Below are positions 28,658 through 37,237 of a stretch of 46,020 nucleotides of DNA, one piece after another. The notes under the pieces were generated by a model. The model saw only the letters and a program-made list of their open reading frames with translations, did no database searches and had not been told where the DNA came from. The DNA is from an uncultured Bacilli bacterium (GTDB lineage: Bacteria > Bacillota_I > Bacilli_A > ML615J-28 > CAG-313). The position numbers and the translations under genes were made by a program. Position 1 is the first letter of the stretch, and each line of letters begins with the position of its first letter. The stretch is from contig CANQWZ010000002.1 of the NCBI GenBank assembly GCA_947627685.1, forward strand, positions 1 through 46,020, given 5' to 3'.

Positions 28658-29744
28658 GTTTTTTTCTCTTATTTTTTTCAAGTTCTTGCTTCTCTAAAGC
28701 CTCTTTTTCCATTTGTTCATACATCTTATCATATTCTTCTAGATTATTCATAATTTCTGGATTATATAAATGACAAGATACAAAATGCTTTGGATATGCT
28801 TCATAATAAACAGGTTCTTTAAATTTGCAAACATTCATACATTCTGAACATCTAGTATGAAATTTACAACCCTTAGGGGGATTAGCAGGTGATGGTATAT
28901 CACCTTTTAAAATTATTCTTTGCATTTTCACATCAGGATTAGGGACAGGAACAGCCGAGAATAAAGCTTTTGTATATGGATGCATTGGATTTTTAAAGAT
29001 TTCTTCTGTTTCACCAAGTTCCATCACATTGCCTAAATACATAACTAAAATATCATTAGTTATATATTTAACAACTGATAAGTCATGAGAGATAAAAACA
29101 TAAGTTAATCCCATTTTGGCTTGTAAATCTTTTAATAGATTTATGATTTGTGCTTGAATGGATACATCAAGAGCACTTACTGGTTCATCACATATAACTA
29201 GTTTAGGTTTAACTGCTAAGGCTCTTGCAATGCAAATTCTTTGACGCTGTCCACCAGAAAATTCATGAGGATAACGATCATAATATTGAGGTTGTAAACC
29301 ACACTTATTCATGATATCTTTGATATAATTACTTACTTCATCTTTTGGTACTATTTTATGGACTTTAACGGCCTCGGATATTATATTACCAACCGTCATT
29401 CTTGGTGGTAAGCTTGAATATGGATCTTGGAAAATTAATTGGATATCTTTACGATATTTTTTCATTTGTCCTTTTGATATTTTGGTAATATCTTCACCAT
29501 TGAAAAAGATTTGACCACCATCTGATTCATAAAGTTTTAAAATAGTTCTACCTAAAGTGGTTTTTCCACAACCCGATTCACCTACAACCCCAATGGCTTT
29601 ACCTTTTTCAAGTTTAAAACTTACATCATCTACAGCACGTAAATAACGAAGGGGTTTACCAAAAATATTTTTTTCAATTGGAAAATACTTCTTTAAATTT
29701 TTTACTTCTAAAATGTATTTAGGGCTTTCATCAGTTGTTTGCAT
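28641..29744 (-). CDS. oppF: oligopeptide ABC transporter ATP-binding protein OppF
   Basis: One of the two ATPases driving peptide import through OppB/OppC. About 367 aa from ATG 29744, which has an excellent AAGGAGGTGA site; the longer frame from 29768 is less likely. Walker A is GESGCGKTTLG, the Q-loop FQDPYSSLPP, the ABC signature FSGGQRQRICIARAL, Walker B LVICDEPVSALD and the H-loop ISHD. The C-terminal oligopeptide-transporter extension has the four-cysteine pattern GCKFHTRCSECMNVC...SCHLY typical of this family. It overlaps oppD by 14 bases. Confidence 0.95.
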   Translation of the reverse strand: MQTTDESPKYILEVKNLKKYFPIEKNIFGKPLRYLRAVDDVSFKLEKGKAIGVVGESGCGKTTLGRTILKLYESDGGQIFFNGEDITKISKGQMKKYRKDIQLIFQDPYSSLPPRMTVGNIISEAVKVHKIVPKDEVSNYIKDIMNKCGLQPQYYDRYPHEFSGGQRQRICIARALAVKPKLVICDEPVSALDVSIQAQIINLLKDLQAKMGLTYVFISHDLSVVKYITNDILVMYLGNVMELGETEEIFKNPMHPYTKALFSAVPVPNPDVKMQRIILKGDIPSPANPPKGCKFHTRCSECMNVCKFKEPVYYEAYPKHFVSCHLYNPEIMNNLEEYDKMYEQMEKEALEKQELEKNKRKKHEKKD

Positions 29745-30894
29745 CAGTGTCACCTCCTTGTTTAGCATATAAGTAACAAGACACGTAATGCGTATTTGTT
29801 ATTTTTACTTCTTCGGGATATTCACCATTGCACTTTTCAAAGCAACGATTACATCTATTTTTAAAATAGCAGTTATGTGGTAAGTTAATTGGATTAGGAA
29901 CTTGACCAGGAATAGAATATAATGGTTCATCTATGCTAGAAGTAATTAAAGGTTTACTTTTTTGTAGGCCTATTGTATATGGATGCATTGGGTTATGGAA
30001 AATTTCACTTGCTGTGCCTTTTTCAATAACTTTTCCGGCATACATAACAACTACTTCATCAGCCATTTCCGCAATAACACCTAAATCATGTGTAATTAAC
30101 ATAATTGAGCAACCTTGTTTTTTCTGTAAATCTTTTAATAAATCTAGAATTTGCGCTTGAATTGTAACATCAAGAGCTGTAGTTGGTTCATCGGCAATGA
30201 TTAATTTAGGATTTCCCGCAAGAGCCATGGCAATCATAACTCTTTGTCTCATACCACCTGATAGTTCATGAGGATAACTTTTATATACATGTTCAGGCAT
30301 CGAAATACCTACTTTATTTAACATTTCAATACTATGCGCTTTAGCTTCTTCTTTAGTCATATTAGGACTATGAATAAAAGAAACTTCATCAAGTTGAAAA
30401 CCAACAGTAAATACAGGATTTAAGCTAGTCATTGGTTCTTGGAAAATCATGGTAATATCTTTACCTCGGATATTATACATTTCGCTTGTTGGCATTTTAG
30501 CAATATTGTATGCAAGATTGCCTTCTAAATCATCAGAATTAAATCTAATTTCACCATCAATGATTTGTCCTTGAGGAGCTTGTACTAGTTGCATGATTGA
30601 TAAAGAGGTTACACTTTTACCACAACCTGATTCTCCTACAACACCAATAATTTTATTTTTAGGAATATTAAAAGAAACACCATTTACACTCATTACTGTA
30701 CCATTGTCAGTAAAAAAGCAGGTTTTTAAATTTTCTATTTCAATGATATTATTGCTATCCTTCATTACTGAAGTATATTCTTCTAATTTTAATTTTCTTT
30801 TCTTTAAAGCCTCATAATATTTCATTTGTTTAATGTTATATTTGATAATCTTGCGGCTTTCTTTAATAGAGATATAATTATTTTCTTTTTTCAT
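29731..30894 (-). CDS. oppD: oligopeptide ABC transporter ATP-binding protein OppD
   Basis: Partner ATPase of OppF. 387 aa, starting after TAGGAGGT. The first 45 residues are an extra lysine-rich helix (KKRKLKLEEYTSVMKD) before the ABC domain, which is unusual for OppD. Walker A is GESGCGKSVTS, the Q-loop FQEPMTSLNP, the signature LSGGMRQRVMIAMAL, Walker B LIIADEPTTALD and the H-loop LITHDLGV. The C-terminal cysteine motif NCYFKNRCNRCFEKC is present. It follows oppC with a 14-base gap and overlaps oppF. All active residues are intact. Confidence 0.95.
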   Translation of the reverse strand: MKKENNYISIKESRKIIKYNIKQMKYYEALKKRKLKLEEYTSVMKDSNNIIEIENLKTCFFTDNGTVMSVNGVSFNIPKNKIIGVVGESGCGKSVTSLSIMQLVQAPQGQIIDGEIRFNSDDLEGNLAYNIAKMPTSEMYNIRGKDITMIFQEPMTSLNPVFTVGFQLDEVSFIHSPNMTKEEAKAHSIEMLNKVGISMPEHVYKSYPHELSGGMRQRVMIAMALAGNPKLIIADEPTTALDVTIQAQILDLLKDLQKKQGCSIMLITHDLGVIAEMADEVVVMYAGKVIEKGTASEIFHNPMHPYTIGLQKSKPLITSSIDEPLYSIPGQVPNPINLPHNCYFKNRCNRCFEKCNGEYPEEVKITNTHYVSCYLYAKQGGDTDANN

Positions 30895-30908
30895 ATAACT
30901 ACAACCTC

Positions 30909-32009
30909 CTATTTCTTTGACCTTGGATCCATTGCGTCTCTTAAGCTATCACCAATGAAGTTAAAGCCAAGTACCGCAATAACAATCATAATACCAGCAG
31001 GTAACCACATATTTAAGTGATAATTTAATACTTGTGGATCATTTGAGGTTGCAATCATTGTACCCCAAGCAGCTTTAGGAAGTTGAACACCAAGACCTAA
31101 ATAACTAAGAGTTGATTCATATAAGATAACACTACCAAGACCAAGGGTCATTGATACAATCAATTGTGGCATAACATTAGGAATTAAATGTTTGAAAATT
31201 TTACGCCATGTAGGTAGGCCCATTACTTCAGTAGCAGTAATATATTCTTGTTCACGTAAAGATAAGATTTGGCCTCTTACAAGTCTTGCAACACCACTCC
31301 AACTAAAGATCGTAATGATGACCATCAAAACATATATTTGTTGATCCGATTCTAAATGCCATGAATCAATTACGGCTGAGGCAATAAGTAAGATTGGTAT
31401 CGTTGGTATACAGTTAAAAATATCAACTATTCGCATGATAATTTGATCAACCCAGCCACCAAAATAGCCTGAAATACCACCGAGGATAATACCTATAATG
31501 GTTTCTAAAATGACAACAATAAAACCGATTGTAAGTGATATTCTACCACCATACATTAATCTTACGAAAACATCCATACCTTTATCATCTGTACCAAGTA
31601 AATGATTTTTAGATGGGCTTGCGTAACTATTAAGTTCTCTAGTATGTTCAACCGTTTCAATAACGGTAATATCTTCACCTGTTGTTTTATCTTTAACAAC
31701 ATAACTAGTTACAATTTGTTCGGTTGTAGGTGTTCTATCAACGGTTTCTTCACCCCATTTAGAATAAATAAGGGGACCTAAAAAAGAGAATAAAAACAGT
31801 GCTATAATCATTACAATTCCGACAATGGAAAGTTTAGAACGGAAAAACCTTCTTAAAACAAGTCTTATTGGACTCATTTCTTTATAGGTTTGTTCATCTT
31901 GAAATCCAGTATTTAAATTCTCTTTAGGTTTAACATTTCTGATGCTAACGCGAATGGTATCTTTACTTTTTTTATTACGAATTATATACTTTTTTTCTTC
32001 ACTATTCAT
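30909..32009 (-). CDS. oppC: oligopeptide ABC transporter permease OppC
   Basis: Inner subunit of the peptide channel. About 366 aa from ATG 32009 (GAGG nine bases upstream; ATG 32024 is possible). A cytosolic N-terminal part ends in RLVLRRFFRSKLSIVG, the usual OppC N-terminal signature before the first membrane helix. An external loop of about 70 residues and five more helices follow. The EAA coupling loop is seen as EVMGLPTWRKIFKHLIPN. The C terminus FNFIGDSLRDAMDPRSKK is canonical for the DppC/OppC family. It is 64 bases downstream of oppB. Confidence 0.94.
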   Translation of the reverse strand: MNSEEKKYIIRNKKSKDTIRVSIRNVKPKENLNTGFQDEQTYKEMSPIRLVLRRFFRSKLSIVGIVMIIALFLFSFLGPLIYSKWGEETVDRTPTTEQIVTSYVVKDKTTGEDITVIETVEHTRELNSYASPSKNHLLGTDDKGMDVFVRLMYGGRISLTIGFIVVILETIIGIILGGISGYFGGWVDQIIMRIVDIFNCIPTIPILLIASAVIDSWHLESDQQIYVLMVIITIFSWSGVARLVRGQILSLREQEYITATEVMGLPTWRKIFKHLIPNVMPQLIVSMTLGLGSVILYESTLSYLGLGVQLPKAAWGTMIATSNDPQVLNYHLNMWLPAGIMIVIAVLGFNFIGDSLRDAMDPRSKK

Positions 32010-32073
32010 AATCGTTAGCCTCATCTTGTTCTAATATTAAACTAAGGTTAAGTATTTTTCGCATAAAATTGAC

Positions 32074-33081
32074 CTACTTTCCTAGTTTTACTCTTGGATC
32101 AACAACTGAATACATGATATCAGATAATAAAGTACCAATAACCGTTAAAACAGCAAGGAACATGTTATATCCCATTACAAACGGAATGTCACCTTCTTTT
32201 AAAGCTTGATAAGCAAGACGACCGATACCATCAATACCAAATACTTGTTCAGTTATCATCATACCACCAAATAAAGATGGTAAGATTCCCGCAAAAAGGG
32301 TTACAAGCGGTATCATTGTATTGCGAAAAGCATGTTTATAAATTACTTTTTTCTCTGATAAACCTTTAGCACGAGCGGTTCTAATGTAATCAGCATTAAG
32401 TACTTCTAAAGTGTTGGTTCTTGTATAACGCATCAAACCACCAATTGAAAGAATAACACTAACAAAAATTGGCAAAACTAAGTGATGCAACATATCACCA
32501 AATTTAGTAAGTCCTCCTAAGAATGTTTCTTCATAAGTTTTACTAGCATATATTAATCCATTCGATGGGAACCATCCCAGATTGACCGAAAAGATTTTTA
32601 TTACAATCGCAGCAAAGAAATAAGTTGGAAGTGATATACCAATCATTGTAAATACTGTTACTGTATAATCTCTTATCGAATATTGATGGGTCGCACTAGA
32701 GATTCCAAGGGGTATGGAAATTAAGAATTGTAAAATGGTTGCTACCACAGCTATTGCGAAAGAAATCCACATGTGTTCGCTAATAACTTCAGCAACATTT
32801 TTTTCATATTTGAAAGATTTACCTAAATTGCCAGTACAAAGATTGCCAAGCCATTTAAAATATCCTTCAATTAAACCTTTAAAGGTTTTGTCACCAATAC
32901 CATATAAATCCTTAAATTGATTAACTTGCTCTTGCGTAATTGTACCATTTTGTAATTGTTGAGCAAATTTGATATCAATATAGTCATTTGGTATTAGTCT
33001 TACTAGTGTATAAATTATAATCGAAACACCTAGAAGAACAAATATTGATATAAATAATCTTTTTAATATATATTTAAACAT
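32074..33081 (-). CDS. oppB: oligopeptide ABC transporter permease OppB
   Basis: 335 aa, six predicted membrane helices; it pairs with OppC to form the channel. The N terminus MFKYILKRLFISIFVLLGVS and the RLIPND motif fit the OppB/DppB family. The EAA loop is seen as ARAKGLSEKKVIYKHAFRN, and the C terminus GTLLSDIMYSVVDPRVKLG is canonical. GAGGAGA lies upstream of ATG. It is separated from oppA by 70 bases that contain a hairpin, so its level may be lowered relative to the binding protein. Confidence 0.95.
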   Translation of the reverse strand: MFKYILKRLFISIFVLLGVSIIIYTLVRLIPNDYIDIKFAQQLQNGTITQEQVNQFKDLYGIGDKTFKGLIEGYFKWLGNLCTGNLGKSFKYEKNVAEVISEHMWISFAIAVVATILQFLISIPLGISSATHQYSIRDYTVTVFTMIGISLPTYFFAAIVIKIFSVNLGWFPSNGLIYASKTYEETFLGGLTKFGDMLHHLVLPIFVSVILSIGGLMRYTRTNTLEVLNADYIRTARAKGLSEKKVIYKHAFRNTMIPLVTLFAGILPSLFGGMMITEQVFGIDGIGRLAYQALKEGDIPFVMGYNMFLAVLTVIGTLLSDIMYSVVDPRVKLGK

Positions 33082-33106
33082 TTCATTCTCCTCAAAATAT
33101 TAAATT

Positions 33107-33139
33107 AAAGCGATGTAATTTTTTTCATCACATCGCTTT
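33107..33139 (-). terminator. hairpin between oppA and oppB (partial terminator/attenuator)
   Basis: A perfect 10-bp stem aaagcgatgt (33107-33116) / acatcgcttt (33130-33139) with a 13-base loop. It is followed on the minus strand by TTTAATTTAATATTTT. It sits right after the oppA stop and before the oppB ribosome site. Hairpins in this place commonly let the binding protein be made in excess over the permease. Confidence 0.7.
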
Positions 33140-33151
33140 ATCTCACTTTCG

Positions 33152-35782
33152 TTATTGTACTAATGAAACTCTATGAAGTTCACTAGTTAATCCTTTGTAA
33201 GGTGATAAATCAGCATCAGGTGTTAATGAATTTTCATCAATTTTTATTATGTTATATGCAAATAAATCTTTTCTTTGATATGTAGGAAGTTCAACTGCAA
33301 GTTCCATAACTAGATCTAAAGCATCACTATAAAGCGCAGCTCTTTCTTTTTGCTTATTTGTTTTTCTTGCGGCATCAATTAATTCCGAAAGTTCATCAAC
33401 TATAGCATTTTCTACAGCGTATTTATCACCAGCATTTTGAAGGATTTGTTTGTAACCCCAGTTTAGTACTGATGTTGCTTTAGAATCTTTGTGATAAACT
33501 TGATACATATCAGGATCGATTGTAGAACCCCATGCGGCAGCCCAAACCGTTAAATCACCAGTTGATAATTTTTTAAGAGCATTAGCATCAGTTGTTACTG
33601 TAATTTCAAAGCCAATACGATTTAAAATTTCACCAGCAAGGAATAAAGCTTGCCATGCAGGGTGGTCAGTTTCTTCACCCGCAATAGTAAATGTATATTT
33701 TAATACATCGTTATTACCTTTTTGATAAACATCATTACCATTTAATTCATAACCCGCATCTTCTACTAAACTTCTAAGGAAATTATTTTGTTCTTCCGTA
33801 GTTAAAGTTTCACCTGCGTGTTTACCAAGTCTAGTTACATATGTAGCATAATCAGGATTAACAACCGTTAAATCCTCAGGTATTGGTCCACCAATGAATG
33901 GATAATATGCGGTAGCACCTTTAGGATATGCCCAACTTGCCTTTGACATTGAACGATGAATTTCTTCAGCTTCTGTCTTATAATAATCAACACATATTTT
34001 AGTATTAATTGCATGCATAATAGCTTGTCTAACTTTGATGCTAGGTACTTTACCAGCATTAATACCGATATAACCATAACCTGATGTTGTAATACGTTTA
34101 CTCTTAATACCTTCACTTAATTTACGATTTAATTCCTCAATTGTTTCGGGTTTTGCGTTTGGTTCAGCAAAATCAATTTCACCATTATATAATGCATCAA
34201 GCATACGGTTAGTTGGCACTATTTGATAACGTACCTTTTTAATTACAGCAGGACCCATTACATAATAAGGATTTCTTTCAAAATATATAACACCACTATC
34301 ATAGAAATCGCCAGCTGAAATGTTAGTAATTCCACCTGCTGATTTACTTGCGGCATAAGCACCAGCACCAACAGGAACACCTATTTTATCATCATTTTTA
34401 ACAACATCATCCATAAAATCTTGAGAAGAGAATTCTACCCCAAAATTAGAGACAAAATCAAATTTATTAATTTGTTCTTGATTTGAATAATAATACATTG
34501 GAGCAACCCCAAAAGCAAAGTTCCAAATAGCTTTAGGGTCTACTTTTTTAATTTCAATTGATAATACTTCATTACCGCTTTGAACTGAACCATCTTGGTT
34601 ATAAACTGGTGTATTATAAGTTACGCCATTAACCGTTACAGCCTCAGTACGGTTAGCAAATTTAATTCCTTCAATGTTAGGAATATTACGACTTGATGAT
34701 GCAAAGAATGCTTGTTTTTCTTGATTAACTAAGTAATCACCTAAAGTAACTGATGTAGCCCAGTATTGAATAATTTCCGTTATTGCTGATGGGATTTTAT
34801 CTTCATATACAATATTAATAGCTTCTTCTTCAGTATAATTTTTTAAACTTTCAACTTCATTATCAAGTGTTAAAGATGAAGTTAATTTACCATTACCACC
34901 ATTTTCTTTTTTATTCCAAGTAATATATCCTTCTTCATATAAGAAAACTTCTACATCAGTAGTAAATAAGCCTTCATGTATTTTACCATTTTGATCTTTG
35001 AATTTATAATCTTCGTATGTGCCTCTATTATTATTGAAATCGTTTTGTAATTCTTCACGGAATAATTCTAAAGCTTTTTGATAATCATTAACAATATTTT
35101 TACGAGCATTATCATCAACTTTTTCAGTAAGTTTTTCTAAGAAAGTATCAGCTGTCATTGTAACACTTTCATTTTCTTCAAAGACTTCTTCGGCTGCATC
35201 GATTAAATTATCTTTTCTAGCATTGGCTAAAGATTGGAATCTAGCCTCAAAAGAGTCTTGTTCATTTGGATCAGTTTCTTGGGTACGATATTCTTTTAAA
35301 CCTACAATGTCAGTTGAATATATTGTACTAGAACCAGTATAAACAGGATCAAGATAAACATATAGATTGAATAGAACATCTTTAATTGTTAAATATGAAC
35401 CGTTCGAGAATCTTACATTGTTTTTCAAAACAAAATAATAAGTTGTTCTTTGGTTTTCATCACCATCATTACCCGTTGTAACAATGGCTAAATCTTTAGT
35501 TACAACTGATTCATCATCACCATAAGTAGGATTGCCATCGCTATCATTGCCAATCATACCTATTTGTGTTAATCCCACTACGTTGCTATCAGCAGCAGAA
35601 GTTGAGAAGAAAGGGTTAAATACTTTGTCAACTTCTTGAGAAGAAAATACTAGAGGGACAGTTTCATTATCAAAAGTTGTCTTTTGATCGGGTTTACATT
35701 TTTTACAACTTGCGGCAGAAATGACTCCTACCATGATTAAAGAAATCATTGTTATTTTTCTAACAATATTTTTTATTTTCAT
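33152..35782 (-). CDS. oppA: oligopeptide-binding lipoprotein OppA with a large insertion
   Basis: Captures peptides for OppBCDF. The signal peptide ends VISAASC, lipidated Cys26. Typical SBP_bac_5 features include LVFSSQEVDKVFNPFF near the start, FVLKNNVRFSNG, FERNPYYVMGPA, NRMLDALYNGEIDFAEPN, KVRQAIMHAINTK and a C-terminal AAWGSTIDPDMYQVYH. At 876 aa it is far longer than the usual 520-600. Residues about 170-380 are an extra acidic, helical region (LFREELQNDFNNNRG, LKNYTEEEAINIVYED) inserted after the first beta-strand domain. AAAGGAG lies upstream of the start. It is preceded in the operon by an InlB-repeat lipoprotein (22-base gap). The insertion could alter ligand size or add a docking surface; this is inference. 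Confidence 0.92.
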   Translation of the reverse strand: MKIKNIVRKITMISLIMVGVISAASCKKCKPDQKTTFDNETVPLVFSSQEVDKVFNPFFSTSAADSNVVGLTQIGMIGNDSDGNPTYGDDESVVTKDLAIVTTGNDGDENQRTTYYFVLKNNVRFSNGSYLTIKDVLFNLYVYLDPVYTGSSTIYSTDIVGLKEYRTQETDPNEQDSFEARFQSLANARKDNLIDAAEEVFEENESVTMTADTFLEKLTEKVDDNARKNIVNDYQKALELFREELQNDFNNNRGTYEDYKFKDQNGKIHEGLFTTDVEVFLYEEGYITWNKKENGGNGKLTSSLTLDNEVESLKNYTEEEAINIVYEDKIPSAITEIIQYWATSVTLGDYLVNQEKQAFFASSSRNIPNIEGIKFANRTEAVTVNGVTYNTPVYNQDGSVQSGNEVLSIEIKKVDPKAIWNFAFGVAPMYYYSNQEQINKFDFVSNFGVEFSSQDFMDDVVKNDDKIGVPVGAGAYAASKSAGGITNISAGDFYDSGVIYFERNPYYVMGPAVIKKVRYQIVPTNRMLDALYNGEIDFAEPNAKPETIEELNRKLSEGIKSKRITTSGYGYIGINAGKVPSIKVRQAIMHAINTKICVDYYKTEAEEIHRSMSKASWAYPKGATAYYPFIGGPIPEDLTVVNPDYATYVTRLGKHAGETLTTEEQNNFLRSLVEDAGYELNGNDVYQKGNNDVLKYTFTIAGEETDHPAWQALFLAGEILNRIGFEITVTTDANALKKLSTGDLTVWAAAWGSTIDPDMYQVYHKDSKATSVLNWGYKQILQNAGDKYAVENAIVDELSELIDAARKTNKQKERAALYSDALDLVMELAVELPTYQRKDLFAYNIIKIDENSLTPDADLSPYKGLTSELHRVSLVQ

Positions 35783-35804
35783 TTTTTCTTACTCCTTTAC
35801 TTTA

Positions 35805-36947
35805 TTATTTTATTTCAATTGATCCTTGCGAATCAGTTATTGTTGATGCCTCATCTTTAAGATAATACATGCCATCACTAACAATCATTAAATCTTCTTC
35901 ACGATTGAAATTATTTGGTAATTTTACTATTGTACAATCACCACTAAATTTAACATTTTTAAGCACAGAATTTTTCATTGATATACATATTCCCGCAACA
36001 TATATACGATATTGTTTAGAAAGGGTAATATCTATTTTAATGTGAACATCTTCAAAAGTTACATCTTCAATAGTTGATGATTCCATGTTACCAAACAAAC
36101 TAATATCTAAACGTCTTTTAGATTCATCTTCAAAATCATCTTTCCATTCATCAAATATGGTACTATATGATAAGACAAAATTAGAAATAGTATGATTGTT
36201 ACCTTTAAAGATATGATTTTTATAATCCTTAAAATTTAAAGTATCGCCTTGCATATCAATATCATTAGCCAAATAAATATTTTTACCTACGCTTGCTTTT
36301 AATTCTTTGGCAGTTGTTACTACTTCATAGACGCCTTCAATATATTCAACAAAAACCTTAATATCAACATTATCTTCACTACCACCTGGATGAACAAAGT
36401 TAGGATCCCATGGATTACCATTTTCATCTAAGTAGCCAATAGCTGTATAACCAATTCTTTTGTTTTTAAAATTTCTGCTATCTGAAAATGCACTACCTTG
36501 TGATGTAGTATATTTACCGAGTTCAACTACTTGGCCATTTTCATCATAATAACAAACAGTATACGTATAATTGCTTTTTTTCGACCATTTAGCATATAAT
36601 GTTAATTCATCTTCTACAAGTCTATCATTTCTAAAGTTCCACTCTTTTTTATAAACCATATTTTCACTACCAGCACCATCTACTTGATACCAGCCTTCAA
36701 ATTCATAGCCGTTTCTAACAACTTGAGCAGAGCTTAATTCAGTAGGAGCATGTATTAATAATGATCCACTTGTTGATTTATCGTAATATTGAACAATAGG
36801 TGCCGTACAGTTTTGATACGAACCACCTTCTAACATATAAACTACTTTAATCTTGTTACTATAATCAATTTGGTTATTTTTACATCCCGCAATTGTTGTC
36901 AAGATTAATAATGAAAATATAATGAAAAATATACGTTTTAATTTCAT
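35805..36947 (-). CDS. InlB-repeat lipoprotein, first gene of the opp operon
   Basis: 380 aa. The signal peptide ends TTIAGC, lipidated Cys22. Residues about 30-130 form one InlB-type repeat (VVYMLEGGSYQN...YEFEGWYQVDG...LTLYAKW). A second, diverged repeat follows (YTVCYYDENGQVVELGKYTT...YTAIGYLDENGN). Residues about 205-340 look like a short right-handed beta-helix/GLUG-like region (LANDIDMQGDTLNF, FKGNNHTISNFVLS, LFGNMESSTIEDVTFEDV). It has its own promoter upstream (36998-37026) and AAGGAG before ATG. Being first in the operon, before oppA, it is probably a surface partner in peptide capture. No enzyme motif was seen. Confidence 0.85.
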   Translation of the reverse strand: MKLKRIFFIIFSLLILTTIAGCKNNQIDYSNKIKVVYMLEGGSYQNCTAPIVQYYDKSTSGSLLIHAPTELSSAQVVRNGYEFEGWYQVDGAGSENMVYKKEWNFRNDRLVEDELTLYAKWSKKSNYTYTVCYYDENGQVVELGKYTTSQGSAFSDSRNFKNKRIGYTAIGYLDENGNPWDPNFVHPGGSEDNVDIKVFVEYIEGVYEVVTTAKELKASVGKNIYLANDIDMQGDTLNFKDYKNHIFKGNNHTISNFVLSYSTIFDEWKDDFEDESKRRLDISLFGNMESSTIEDVTFEDVHIKIDITLSKQYRIYVAGICISMKNSVLKNVKFSGDCTIVKLPNNFNREEDLMIVSDGMYYLKDEASTITDSQGSIEIK

Positions 36948-36997
36948 TTTTCCTATACTCCTTTACTATATTATCGTAGCATTTGTTTTTCTTACTA

Positions 36998-37026
36998 ATT
37001 ATACTATATTTTGCTTTTTTATTCAA
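36998..37026 (-). promoter_or_regulatory. promoter of the opp/protease/lipoprotein operon
   Basis: Minus strand: TTGAAT (37021-37026), a 17-base spacer, TATAAT (36998-37003). It is 51 bases before the start codon of the first gene. It is the only clear promoter found for the 31-kb run of genes that follows. Confidence 0.8.
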
Positions 37027-37047
37027 TACAAAAACGACAAAAAATAG

Positions 37048-37061
37048 AGAAAACGTTTACA
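37048..37061. promoter_or_regulatory. cre-like (catabolite repression) palindrome upstream of the opp promoter
   Basis: agaaaacgtttaca differs at the first base from the CcpA-site form TGAAAACGTTTACA. It lies 22 bases upstream of the -35 box. A similar box is found at 39508-39521 before the next lipoprotein gene. CcpA control is inference; no regulator gene is present. Confidence 0.4.
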
Positions 37062-37200
37062 TTCGATTGTTTTTAAAAAGCAATTTAAGCCCTTTTGACA
37101 AAAGTTATTTGTATATCTTACCCTAAGTAAATCATAAAAATATTAATTTTTAGCTTTTTTCTTAACATTTAACAAACGAATTTTACCTATATAATAGTAA

Positions 37201-37235
37201 AATAAAATCAAGCATAAATTATGCTTGATTTTATT
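37201..37235 (-). terminator. terminator of the 730-aa lipoprotein gene
   Basis: A perfect 15-bp stem (37201-37215 / 37221-37235) with a five-base loop, located two bases after the stop codon. On the minus strand it is followed by TTTTACTATTATA. On the plus strand a T-tract also follows, so it may work both ways. Confidence 0.85.
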
Positions 37236-37237
37236 TT

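Noticed and set aside
5763..36947. Internalin-type virulence factors
   Set aside because: InlB-type (Listeria-Bacteroides) repeats are widespread in harmless gut bacteria, and no internalin LRR-cap architecture is present; the repeats alone do not show host invasion.
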